From: Streptomyces sp. NBC_01288
Lineage (GTDB): Bacteria; Actinomycetota; Actinomycetes; Streptomycetales; Streptomycetaceae
Direction of reading: 5' to 3'
NCBI RefSeq assembly: GCF_035982055.1
Contig: NZ_CP108427.1
Coordinates: 9,423,001-9,487,000 of the forward strand
Length of the DNA: 64,000 bases
Shown one piece after another: positions 51,086 to 58,868 of the stretch. Position 1 is the first letter of the stretch. Every line of letters begins with the position of its first letter. The position numbers and the translations under genes were made by a program. Below the pieces are notes generated by a model that worked only from the letters and a program-made list of their open reading frames with translations, did no database searches and was not told where the DNA came from.

Positions 51086-52188
51086 GGGTTCAACGCCTTC
51101 GTTCCGATCGCGAGCAGGGAGATGTCCTCCTGGGGCGCGTGCACGGGCGCGCACTGGATGTCCCGGAAGTGCCGCTCCAGCGGATTGCCGCGCGCGAGCC
51201 CGGGATTGCCGAGCAGCCGTACGGCCAGCTCGACCGCCCGCACGCCGTGCCGGTCCGCCAACACGCGTGCGCCCAGGGCCTGTTCGGGGGTGTACGAGGA
51301 GTCGGCGGAGTCCACCCGGGCGGCCCCGCCGAACACCAGCTGCTCGGCGGCGGTCAGCAGTACCTCGATCTCCCCGGCGGTCCTGCGGAAGCGTTCCGTA
51401 CGGGCCACCGGATGACCGAGGTTGGCGGGGACGCGCGCGTGGGCGAACGTGTGGAAGAAGGACTGTGCCGCTCGTGCCACCCCCAAGTAGAGGGCTGCGA
51501 GGGGGAGATGGAGGGAGGCGCCGGCCCGGTTGTCCTGCTCGGCGGACGCGCCGTGCGGGCCGATGCCGATGACGTGCTCGTACGGGATCTCCACGTCCCG
51601 GAACGTCACGTCGTGGCTGCCGCTGGCCCGCAGCCCCAACTGGTCCCAGCGGCCGGTGATGTCGATGCCGGGGGAGCCGCCGGGCACCAGGAAGGTGCCG
51701 ACGCGCGGCTCCGGTTCGTCGGTGGTGGCCCACACCAGGAACCAGTCCAGGCCCTCCGCACCGGTCACGAAGCGCTTGGTGCCGCTCAGCGACCAGCCGT
51801 CCGGGGTGCGCCGGGCGAGGGTGGAGGGGAGCCCGCCGCGTGCGGGGGAGCCCAACTCGGGTTCCACGCGCGCGTGGTTGACGAGCACCGGCCGTTCGAA
51901 GGACTCCTTGACGATCCGCGCGTACAACTCCTCGGGCCAGTGCGGCTGTACGGCCTGCCGGGCGTGCGTGTTGAGGGTCATCGCGGCGATCAGGGCGACG
52001 GACGGGTCGCCCTGGCCGATCCGGTGGAGGATGCGCGCGCTCTCCTCGACCCGGGCGCCCCGGCCGCCGTAGGACTCGCCGATGGTCGCGGTGAGGAGCC
52101 CGGCCTCGTGGGCGATGCGGAGGGAGTCGGCGGGGAAGGCGCCCGACTGGTCGTAGCCGGCGGCCAGTTCGGCGATGCGGGCGGTCAC
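51082..52188 (-). CDS. Acyl-CoA dehydrogenase-like flavoprotein (SfnB/DszC type)
   Basis: 368 residues. The acyl-CoA dehydrogenase fold is seen in GLLTATIGESYGGRGARVEE, ILHRIGQGDPSVALIAAMTL, SGTKRFVTGAEGLDWFLVWA, FLVPGGSPGIDITGRWDQLG, LRASGSHDVTFRDVEIP and a C-terminal helical domain. Relatives in sulfur operons (SfnB, DszC) are reduced-flavin monooxygenases acting on sulfones or dibenzothiophene rather than true dehydrogenases. Its position next to a sulfonate monooxygenase favours that role. GTG at 52188 overlaps the upstream stop; GAAGG lies four bases before. Confidence 0.85.
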   Translation of the reverse strand: MTARIAELAAGYDQSGAFPADSLRIAHEAGLLTATIGESYGGRGARVEESARILHRIGQGDPSVALIAAMTLNTHARQAVQPHWPEELYARIVKESFERPVLVNHARVEPELGSPARGGLPSTLARRTPDGWSLSGTKRFVTGAEGLDWFLVWATTDEPEPRVGTFLVPGGSPGIDITGRWDQLGLRASGSHDVTFRDVEIPYEHVIGIGPHGASAEQDNRAGASLHLPLAALYLGVARAAQSFFHTFAHARVPANLGHPVARTERFRRTAGEIEVLLTAAEQLVFGGAARVDSADSSYTPEQALGARVLADRHGVRAVELAVRLLGNPGLARGNPLERHFRDIQCAPVHAPQEDISLLAIGTKALNP

Positions 52189-53192
52189 AGTGCCTTCTTC
52201 AGGTCGGAGTTGAGTGCGGTGGTCCAGAAGGACTTCACGTCCAAGTGCTTCTTGAGCGCGCCGAGTTCGGTGAAGGCGTCGGCGACCTTCTGCTGGGAGG
52301 CGATGGTGTCGGCGCCGACCGTCCTGGCCTGCGTCGGACGCTGCTTCTGCGCGGCTACCAGGTCCGACTTGGCCTGGGCCACGGGCTGGTGGGTGGCGTC
52401 GGCGGTGACCTTCGCGAAGCCGTCCTCGTGGCCGTCGCGGACGTAGGCGTACGCCTTGGAGATCCGGGCGATCAGGTCGGCAGCGGCGGCCCGCTGGGCG
52501 GGGCTCTTCAGGACGCTGTCGCGGGCGGACCAGAGGAAGTTGCCGGAGAGGATGTCCGCGCCGGAGCCGACCGTCGTCGCGCCCTGCTGGTGTGCGGTGA
52601 TGACCGACGTGCCGTAGGAGGCGAAGGCGTCGATGGAGCCGCCGTTCAGGGCAGCGAGGCCGTCGTTGGGGAGCAGCGGTTTGGCGTCGATGTCGGACCA
52701 GGTCAATCCGGCCCGCTTGAGCAGCTCGTAGAGGAAGTAGTGGGCGGTGGTGTTCTGGACGTAGCCGACCTTCTTGCCCTTCAGGTCGGCGATGTCGGTC
52801 ACCTTGGAGCCCTTGGGGACGATGACTTCCTGGTTGAGGGTGGTGCCGCGCTGGACGGCCACGACCTTGAAGTTGGGGTTGCCGTCGGCCGCCGAGAAAA
52901 TGGGCGGGATCTCGCTGGAGGAGGCCAGGTCCAGTGCTCCGGCGCGGATCGCCTGGAGTTGCAGGTCTCCGCCCTGGAACAGGCTCCACTTCACCTTGTA
53001 CGGGGTGTCGTCGAGGTGGGCGTACTTGAGGACGGCCTCGCCGACCTTCCAGCCGGTGTCGCCGACCCGCAAGGTCACGGAGGAGACGTCGGTCGAGGAC
53101 TCGGCCTTCGCGCTGCCTCCGCAGGCGGCGGCGAAGGGGAGCAGCAGGGCGAGGGCGGCGGCGGACGCGCGCAGGGAACGGCGGAACAACAC
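52185..53192 (-). CDS. Sulfonate-type ABC substrate-binding lipoprotein (second copy)
   Basis: 335 residues. Lipoprotein signal with a lipobox ending at Cys24 (LLPFAAACGGS). It shows the NMT1/SsuA-type layout: LRVGDTGWKVGEAVLKYAHL, a KVKWSLFQGGDLQLQAIRAG segment, DLASSSEIPPIFSAA, SKVTDIADLKGKKVGYVQNT, NDGLAALNGGSIDAFASYG. It resembles the binding protein at 54387 but is clearly diverged, so two related solutes may share one permease. GTG start at 53192 with GGAG upstream. The 3' end overlaps the next gene. Confidence 0.92.
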   Translation of the reverse strand: MLFRRSLRASAAALALLLPFAAACGGSAKAESSTDVSSVTLRVGDTGWKVGEAVLKYAHLDDTPYKVKWSLFQGGDLQLQAIRAGALDLASSSEIPPIFSAADGNPNFKVVAVQRGTTLNQEVIVPKGSKVTDIADLKGKKVGYVQNTTAHYFLYELLKRAGLTWSDIDAKPLLPNDGLAALNGGSIDAFASYGTSVITAHQQGATTVGSGADILSGNFLWSARDSVLKSPAQRAAAADLIARISKAYAYVRDGHEDGFAKVTADATHQPVAQAKSDLVAAQKQRPTQARTVGADTIASQQKVADAFTELGALKKHLDVKSFWTTALNSDLKKAL

Positions 53193-53234
53193 GGGGTCTC
53201 CATAGGGGAGTTCGCAATCAGGGAGGGGGACGGG

Positions 53235-54335
53235 TCAGGCGGCTTGCGAGGTCGTCGCGCGGTGGGCGAGTTCCTGGCGGACCAGCGGCAGGACGTGCCG
53301 GGCGTAGTCGATCGCGTCGTTGAGCGGGTCGTAGCCGCGGATCGACAGCAGGTCGCAGCCGATGTCGACGTAGTCGAGCAGCGCCTGCGCGACCGTCTCG
53401 GGCGTGCCCACAAGGGCAGTTGACGCGCCCGCGGCATTCGTGGCGACGGCGGGGGCGGTCCACAGGCAGCGGTCCTGGACCTCGCCGCGCTCGGCGATGT
53501 CGAGGAGGCGCTGCGAGCCGACGTTCGCGGGGCGCCCTGTGGTGCGGTAGTGGCGGAGCAACTCGGTGTTCTTCGCCTGGTCCTTGAGGACGCCGAGGGT
53601 GCGGTGGGCCTTCTCCCAGGCGAGTTCCTCGGTGGGCGCGATGATCGGGCGGAACGACACCCAGATACGGGGGTGCGGGCGCCCGGCGGCATCCGCGACC
53701 GCGTTGACGGCGGCGATCTGCTCGGCCGTCTCCTTCAGCGGCTCGCCCCACAGCCCGAAGATGTCGCCCTGCTGCCCGCCCACCCGGTACGCGTCCTGGG
53801 AGGAGCCGCCGACGGAGATCGGGACGAGGCCGTTCACCGGCTTCACGTCGGAGTAGTAGCCCTCGAACCGGAAGTGCTTGCCCTCGTGCGAGACCGGCCC
53901 GTCGGCCTGCCACACCTTGCGCAGGATCTGGATGTACTCGTCCGAACGCTCGTACCGCTCGGCCTTGTTGAGGTAGTCGCCCTCCCGGCGCTGCTCCTCG
54001 TCGCTGCCGCCGGAGATGATGTGCAGCGTCAGCCGGCCATTGCTGATCCGGTCAAGCGTGGCCAGGGCGCGGGCCGCGTGCGTCGGGAAGATGACGCCGG
54101 GGCGGTGCGCGAGGATCGGGCGGACGCGCTCGGTGTGGGTGGCGACGAACTGGGCGACCTGGAAGGCGTCGGGCGAGGCCGAGTGGTAGGCGACCAGGGT
54201 GTGGTCGAAGCCGCCGTCGTCCAACGCGCGGGCGTACTTGCGCAGATGGCCGACGTCGAAGCCGGTACGGCTCGACGCTGCGGGACCCGAGGCCCCGGAG
54301 TCGGTGTGGACGGCGCTGATGAACTCGACAGGCAT
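53235..54335 (-). CDS. ssuD: FMNH2-dependent alkanesulfonate monooxygenase (LLM class)
   Basis: 366 residues, luciferase-like TIM barrel. SsuD-like segments: FDVGHLRKYARALDDGGFDH, LVAYHSASPDAFQVAQFVAT, RVRPILAHRPGVIFPTHAAR, ALATLDRISNGRLTLHIISG, SDEEQRREGDYLNKAERYER and ISVGGSSQDAYRVGGQQGDI. SsuD splits C1-C10 sulfonates to aldehyde and sulfite. No dedicated flavin reductase lies in the operon, so reduced FMN must come from elsewhere. ATG at 54335 with AGGAG seven bases upstream. Confidence 0.92.
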   Translation of the reverse strand: MPVEFISAVHTDSGASGPAASSRTGFDVGHLRKYARALDDGGFDHTLVAYHSASPDAFQVAQFVATHTERVRPILAHRPGVIFPTHAARALATLDRISNGRLTLHIISGGSDEEQRREGDYLNKAERYERSDEYIQILRKVWQADGPVSHEGKHFRFEGYYSDVKPVNGLVPISVGGSSQDAYRVGGQQGDIFGLWGEPLKETAEQIAAVNAVADAAGRPHPRIWVSFRPIIAPTEELAWEKAHRTLGVLKDQAKNTELLRHYRTTGRPANVGSQRLLDIAERGEVQDRCLWTAPAVATNAAGASTALVGTPETVAQALLDYVDIGCDLLSIRGYDPLNDAIDYARHVLPLVRQELAHRATTSQAA

Positions 54336-54357
54336 GAGCGAACTCCTAAGACGGGAA

Positions 54358-54410
54358 GGTCACTTGAGCAGGGGAGGCGTCAGTGGTCACTTGAGCAGCG
54401 AGGCGTCGGC
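54358..54410. repeat. Tandem duplication at the 3' end of the sulfonate-binding gene
   Basis: GGTCACTTGAGCAG followed by GAGGCGTC-type sequence occurs at 54358-54384 and again from 54385. The second copy encodes the last residues and stop of the binding protein at 54387; the first lies just beyond the stop in the spacer. One single-base length difference and a few changes separate the copies. Confidence 0.8.
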
Positions 54411-55355
54411 GGACTTGGCCACGTCCACATTCGGGTCGAGGACCCCGATGCTGTTCATGAGGTCGGCGACCTGCTGGACGGTCGTGTCGACGTCCGAAGT
54501 GATCGGCAACACCTGGCTGTAGGCGGCCGAGGCGAGGGTCTTGGCGACCGTGGCGTCGGCGCCGTTGCGCTGCTCGATGGCCTTCGCGTACGCGTCCTGG
54601 TGGGTGCTGGTCCACTTCAGCGCCGTGCTCAGCCGCTGGAGGAAGTCCGAAAGGGCCGTCTTCTTCGCCGAGTTGGCGAGTGCCTTCTCGGAGGCGTTGA
54701 TGAAGCCGTAGCCGCTGACCCGGCCGTCCCCGCCGTCGACGAGGAGCTTCCCGCCCTGCTCCAGACCGACGGCCTGGTAGACACCGAACGTCGCCCAGAT
54801 CTTGACCTTCCCCGAGGCGAACGCGGCCTGCGCGTCCGTCGGCAGCAGGTACTGCACCTTGACGTCCTTGTAGTTGAGCCCGTTCTGCTTCAGCACGTTG
54901 GCCAGCAGATACTCCGAGATGCTGCCCTTCGCCGAGGACACCACGACCTTCTGGCCCTTGAGGTCCTTCACGCTGTCGATCCCGGAGTCCTTGCGGACCA
55001 CGATCCCGACGTGCGTGCCGTCGTTCTTGAGAGCGGCGATGTTCTTGATCTTGACCCCGCCGCTGAGTGCCTGGAGAGCGGGCAGATCGGCGGAGAACCC
55101 GGTGTCGGCGGCGTCCGCCTGCACGGCCTGGTAGAGCGGGGCCGCACCCTGGAACTCGGCCCACTTCACCTTGTACTTGGCGCCCTTGAGCGCGTCGGAG
55201 GCGGCAATGATCGTCTGGAGCGTCTTGGCCTGGTCGCCGATGGTGAGGGTGACCTGGCCGCTGGCGGAGGTGTCCGCCGAGGAGTCGGCGCCGCAGGCGC
55301 TCAGCGCCAGCAGGGAGGTCAGGCTCAGGGCGGCGGCGGCGATTCTGCGGATCAC
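54387..55355 (-). CDS. Sulfonate-type ABC substrate-binding lipoprotein (first copy)
   Basis: 322 residues. Lipobox LSAC (LLALSACGADS). SsuA-like features are LTIGDQAKTLQTIIAASDAL, AKYKVKWAEFQGAAPLYQAV, TGFSADLPALQALSGGVKI, GIVVRKDSGIDSVKDLKGQK and VKIWATFGVYQAV. It lies directly after the ATPase gene (GTGA overlap) and is probably the main partner of the SsuBC transporter. GGAAGGA is upstream of the GTG start. Confidence 0.93.
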   Translation of the reverse strand: MIRRIAAAALSLTSLLALSACGADSSADTSASGQVTLTIGDQAKTLQTIIAASDALKGAKYKVKWAEFQGAAPLYQAVQADAADTGFSADLPALQALSGGVKIKNIAALKNDGTHVGIVVRKDSGIDSVKDLKGQKVVVSSAKGSISEYLLANVLKQNGLNYKDVKVQYLLPTDAQAAFASGKVKIWATFGVYQAVGLEQGGKLLVDGGDGRVSGYGFINASEKALANSAKKTALSDFLQRLSTALKWTSTHQDAYAKAIEQRNGADATVAKTLASAAYSQVLPITSDVDTTVQQVADLMNSIGVLDPNVDVAKSADASLLK

Positions 55356-56068
55356 GAGGGGGTTCCTTCCAAAGTGCGGGTCACGCCGAGCCAGTTCAGG
55401 AGGCGGGCGCGCAGGGTCACGAACTCGGGGGCGGTCAGATCACGCGGGCGGGGCAGGTCGACGGTCACCTCGTGGGCGATACGGCCCTCGTCCATCACCA
55501 GGACCCGGTCGGCGAGCAGCAGCGCCTCCTCCACGTCATGGGTGACCAGGAGGATCGCGCACCCGTGCAGCCGCCACAGCTCGGCGACCAGCGCCTGCAC
55601 CTTGCCCCGGGTCAGCGCGTCCAGCGCGCCGAACGGCTCGTCCAGCAACAGGAGTTCGGGCTCCCGGACCAGGGCACGGGCGAGCGAGACGCGCTGGGCC
55701 TGACCGCCGGACAGCGTCTTGGGCCAGACGGTCGCGCGCTCCGCGATACCGACCTCGTCGAGCGCCTTGAGCGCGAGCGCCCGGTCGGGTCGCCCCGGCA
55801 GCCCGAGCACGACATTGCGCCACACCTTCAACCACGGGAGCAGCCGGGGCGATTGGAAGGCCGCGCTGCGCCGTGCGGGCACGGTCACCTCGCCGCCGAT
55901 CTCGTCGTCCAGCCCGGCGAGGATCCGCAGCAGCGTCGACTTGCCGCAGCCGCTGTGCCCGAGCAGGGCCACGAACTCGCCCTCACGGATGTCCAGATCG
56001 AGCTCGTGCAGCACGGTGTTGCCGTCGAAGGCCCGCGAAAGCCCCCGAATCTCAACGGAGTTGGCCAT
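55352..56068 (-). CDS. ssuB: Sulfonate ABC transporter ATP-binding protein
   Basis: 238 residues. Walker A GHSGCGKST, Q-loop AAFQSPRLLPWLKVWRNV, signature LSGGQAQRVSLARALV, Walker B LLLLDEPFGALDALTR, H-loop LLVTHDVEEA. The Q-loop with RLLPWLKV and the short length are typical of the nitrate/sulfonate/taurine ATPases. Two bases separate it from the permease gene. Confidence 0.94.
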   Translation of the reverse strand: MANSVEIRGLSRAFDGNTVLHELDLDIREGEFVALLGHSGCGKSTLLRILAGLDDEIGGEVTVPARRSAAFQSPRLLPWLKVWRNVVLGLPGRPDRALALKALDEVGIAERATVWPKTLSGGQAQRVSLARALVREPELLLLDEPFGALDALTRGKVQALVAELWRLHGCAILLVTHDVEEALLLADRVLVMDEGRIAHEVTVDLPRPRDLTAPEFVTLRARLLNWLGVTRTLEGTPS

Positions 56069-56070
56069 GT

Positions 56071-56946
56071 CTACGCCTCACCCTCGAAGTTGGCCCGCCA
56101 GGTCAGCAGCCGGCGCGACAGGATCCGTACGGCGAAGTCGCAGGCGAGACCGAGCAGCGCGTACACGACGAGGCACAGGACGATGACGTCCGTACGGAAG
56201 TACTGCTGGGCGTTGCTCATCAGATAGCCGAGCCCCGCGTCCGCGTTGACCTGCTCGGCGAAGACCAGGGCCAGCCACGCGGTGGACAGCGCGTACCGCA
56301 GGCCCACGAGTGCCCCGGGCAGTGCGCTCGGCAGGATCACGTACTTGATCAGCCCGAACCGGCCGAGCCCCATCATCCGTGCGGCCTCGACGAGTTGGGC
56401 GTCGGTGGAGCGGATGCCGCCGTAGATGTTGAAGTACAGCGGATACGTCACCCCGAGCGCCACGAGCGCGATCTTCGGGGTCTCCTCGATGCCGAACCAG
56501 ACGATGAACAGCGGGATCAGACCCACCCAGGGGATCGCCCGGAACATGCCCATCGAGGAGTCGATGACGTCCTCACCGAGCCGGAACAGCCCCGCCAGCA
56601 GCGACAGGACCAGTGCGACGGTCGCGCCGATGAGGAACCCGATGGCTGCGCGGCGGCCCGACGCGGCGATGGCGCTGGGCAGTTCGCCGTTCTTCGTCAG
56701 GTCCACCGCCTGGCGGATGACGTCCATGGGGGAGGCCAGCACGGACTCGGGGAGCACTCCGGTGGCGGAGGTCAGGAACCAGAGCAGGACGAGGCCGACC
56801 GGTCCGGCGGCCCGGCGTACGGAGCGGGGCACGGTGAAACGGCGGTTGACCTTCGCGGTGCCTCGGATGGTGACCCGGGTGGACGGCGCGGGCACGACTT
56901 CCTTCTGCTGCGGCAGCACGGCCGCGTCCAGTGGTTTCGTCGTCAT
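56071..56946 (-). CDS. ssuC: Sulfonate ABC transporter permease
   Basis: 291 residues with about six membrane helices. SsuC/TauC-type segments: GLVLLWFLTSATGVLPESVL, AIAASGRRAAIGFLIGATVA, the IPWVGLIPLFIVWFGIEETP loop, the EAA region (EAARMMGLGRFGLIKYVILP, SALPGALVGLRYALSTAWL) and VFAEQVNADAGLGYLMSNAQ. GGGAG precedes the ATG at 56946, which overlaps the rhodanese stop. Confidence 0.94.
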   Translation of the reverse strand: MTTKPLDAAVLPQQKEVVPAPSTRVTIRGTAKVNRRFTVPRSVRRAAGPVGLVLLWFLTSATGVLPESVLASPMDVIRQAVDLTKNGELPSAIAASGRRAAIGFLIGATVALVLSLLAGLFRLGEDVIDSSMGMFRAIPWVGLIPLFIVWFGIEETPKIALVALGVTYPLYFNIYGGIRSTDAQLVEAARMMGLGRFGLIKYVILPSALPGALVGLRYALSTAWLALVFAEQVNADAGLGYLMSNAQQYFRTDVIVLCLVVYALLGLACDFAVRILSRRLLTWRANFEGEA

Positions 56947-57788
56947 GGCCGGTCTCCCGTCGCCGCCGGGCGCGCGGGATCGGCGGACCACGCGGACCAG
57001 GAACCAGGAAAGAGCGTCGCCTCAAACCCGGCGATCTCCAGCGCCGCGATCTGATGGGCGGCGGTGACCCCGGACCCGCAGTACACGCCGATGCGCGCCG
57101 CGTCCCCGGCACCCCGCTCCTCGAACCGCTTGCGCAGCGACTCCGGTGCCAGGAAGGTCCCGTCGGCCGCGAGGTTCTCGCCGGTCGGCGCGGACACGGC
57201 CCCCGGGATGTGCCCGGCGCGCGGGTCCACGGGCTCGACCTCACCCCGGTAACGCTCACCGGCGCGGGCGTCCAACAGCAGCCCCGATACGGCGAGTTCG
57301 GCGGCCCCGTCGGCATCGGTGATCGGCAGCGCACCCGCGCGGAGCACGACATCACCCGGCGTCGGATCGGCGGGCGTCCCGGACTCCAGCGGCAGCCCCG
57401 CCGCCCGCCAGGCGCCCAACGCCCCGTCCAGCAGGGTCACTTCGGTGACGCCCGCGTACCGCAGCAGCCACCAGGCGCGCGCGGCGGCCGTGTTGCCCAG
57501 GTCGTCGTGGACGACGACGGCTCGGCCGGCGCCGATGCCCCAACGGCGGGCGGATTCCTGGAGCCGGGTGAGGTCGGGGAGCGGATGCCGGCCGCCCTCG
57601 GGGCTCGCCGGTGCGGCCAACTCCGTGTCCAGGTCGACGTAGACCGCGCCGGGGATGTGACCGTCGGCGTAGTGGTCGCGGCCGTGCGGGTCGCCGAGGG
57701 CCCAGCGGACGTCGAGCAGGACGGGCGGCTGCTCGGAGCCGAGGAGTTCGGCCAGCTCGGCGACCGTGGTCGTCACGCGGCTGCTCAT
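56943..57788 (-). CDS. Sulfurtransferase, two-domain rhodanese
   Basis: 281 residues with two rhodanese domains. Domain 1 holds LLDVRWALGD, DHYADGHIPGAVYVDLDTEL and is inactive; domain 2 has LLLDARAGERYRGEVEPVDP, RAGHIPGAVSAPTGEN and the active loop VYCGSGVTAAHQIAALEIAG with the catalytic Cys. It moves sulfane sulfur, for example from thiosulfate or mercaptopyruvate, and here may handle the sulfite or sulfide released from organosulfur compounds. Overlaps its neighbours at both ends (ATGA). Confidence 0.94.
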   Translation of the reverse strand: MSSRVTTTVAELAELLGSEQPPVLLDVRWALGDPHGRDHYADGHIPGAVYVDLDTELAAPASPEGGRHPLPDLTRLQESARRWGIGAGRAVVVHDDLGNTAAARAWWLLRYAGVTEVTLLDGALGAWRAAGLPLESGTPADPTPGDVVLRAGALPITDADGAAELAVSGLLLDARAGERYRGEVEPVDPRAGHIPGAVSAPTGENLAADGTFLAPESLRKRFEERGAGDAARIGVYCGSGVTAAHQIAALEIAGFEATLFPGSWSAWSADPARPAATGDRP

Positions 57789-58522
57789 GTCAACTCCTCG
57801 GCGATCAGGGGCAGTTCACGTGCGGCGCCGGTCTCGCGGACCTCGGGGGCCAGCCGGAGCCGTTCGAGGAAGAGGACGACCGTGGCGGCGACGGTGCGGT
57901 GCAGGGCGTCGTTGAGGACGTCGTGCCGGCCGCCGTGGAAGACGACGGTGTGGACGCCCGGGTGACCGTCGTAGACGCTCAGCGCCCGGTCGAGCGGGCT
58001 GATCGTGTCGTCCTTGCCGTGCAGGGCGAGCACCGGGACGCGTACCGGGTCCAGGCGCGGTTCGGGCAGGTCGGGGGTGTCGTCGATGGCGCCCCGGCGG
58101 AAGTCGGGGTCGTTGGTGAGGCGCCCCTGGTGGGTCGGGCAGGCGGTGCGGGCCGCGGCCTCCCCCTCCCAACTGCCCGCTGTCCAGGCGCCGGTGGGCA
58201 GCCCGGCCAGGATCAGCGCGTCGACGCCCGCGGTCTGTTCGGCGGCGAGCTGAAGGGCGTAGAGCGCGCCCGTGTCCGAACCGACCAGCACCTTCGGGCC
58301 GGGCAGCGACTCGTCGGCGAGCAGCTTGGCGGCCTGCTCCAGGACGGCGGGGTCGGCGGTCGGGTCGCCGAGGGCGCGGACGCGGTAGGCGTCGTAGCCG
58401 AGCCGGCGGCCGAACCGCTCGTAGACACCGCCGTGTTCGCCCCGCCCGGCCAGCACGATCAACGTGCCGCGCGCGGCGAGGCCTTCGGGTTCGTCCCAGG
58501 AGGAAAGGGAGGAAGAGGGCAT
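57785..58522 (-). CDS. Alpha/beta hydrolase with an apparent Asp nucleophile
   Basis: 245 residues. The oxyanion-side motif is LIVLAGRGEHGGVYERFGRR. The nucleophile elbow reads VGSDTGAL, so Asp rather than Ser occupies the central position of the Sm-x-Nu-x-Sm pattern. The other triad members fit: Asp in LALHGKDDTISP and His in FHGGRHDVLND. Asp nucleophiles occur in dehalogenases and epoxide hydrolases, though overall it looks like a serine monoacylglycerol-lipase type protein. It is the first long gene of the organosulfur operon, 146 bases after the Cys leader peptide. Confidence 0.83.
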   Translation of the reverse strand: MPSSSLSSWDEPEGLAARGTLIVLAGRGEHGGVYERFGRRLGYDAYRVRALGDPTADPAVLEQAAKLLADESLPGPKVLVGSDTGALYALQLAAEQTAGVDALILAGLPTGAWTAGSWEGEAAARTACPTHQGRLTNDPDFRRGAIDDTPDLPEPRLDPVRVPVLALHGKDDTISPLDRALSVYDGHPGVHTVVFHGGRHDVLNDALHRTVAATVVLFLERLRLAPEVRETGAARELPLIAEELT

Positions 58523-58668
58523 GGGGTGACAGCTCCCAACGAGGGGAAAGGGGAGGGGAATCGAGGAGAGGGGAGAAGTGAGCAGGCCGGAGCCGCCGTC
58601 ACGTGTCAGTGCGCAGGGCGGACGTGATCAGCGAGAACTCGGGAAGGGTGCCGCGGAGAGGCGGTGGG

Positions 58669-58755
58669 TCAACGACAGCGCGCGCTGCACGCCACGCCGA
58701 AGTCAATGACTCGGCGCTGCGTCAGAAGGGCAGCGAAAGCGGTCGTGTGCAGCAT
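58669..58755 (-). CDS. Cys-rich leader peptide (28 residues), likely cysteine-sensing attenuator
   Basis: From ATG 58755 the minus strand encodes a 28-residue peptide ending QRRVIDFGVACSARCR then TGA at 58669. This matches the pattern of small leader peptides before sulfur-assimilation operons in Streptomyces, where an RR-h-D-l segment is followed by a Cys-containing end. Ribosome stalling on the Cys codons (residues 24 and 27) when cysteine is short would raise expression of the genes downstream. The start has only a weak ribosome binding site. It lies between the LysR promoter region and the first operon gene. Confidence 0.75.
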   Translation of the reverse strand: MLHTTAFAALLTQRRVIDFGVACSARCR

Positions 58756-58800
58756 GCGCCCATCATGACCGGCCACGACCGATCGCGTCCAACGATGATT

Positions 58801-58837
58801 CCGCATCGAAATCGATCAGTTATCGCGATCGATGCGG
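58801..58837. promoter_or_regulatory. Candidate LysR operator in the divergent promoter
   Basis: CCGCATCGA (58801-58809) and TCGATGCGG (58829-58837) are perfect 9-bp inverted arms with a 19-base, AT-rich centre containing ATCGATCAGTTATCGCGA. It lies between the LysR start (58869) and the leader peptide (58755), where a LysR regulator would be expected to bind. Confidence 0.65.
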
Positions 58838-58868
58838 ATCGAGACGTGGAACAGCTACCGTCACCGGC

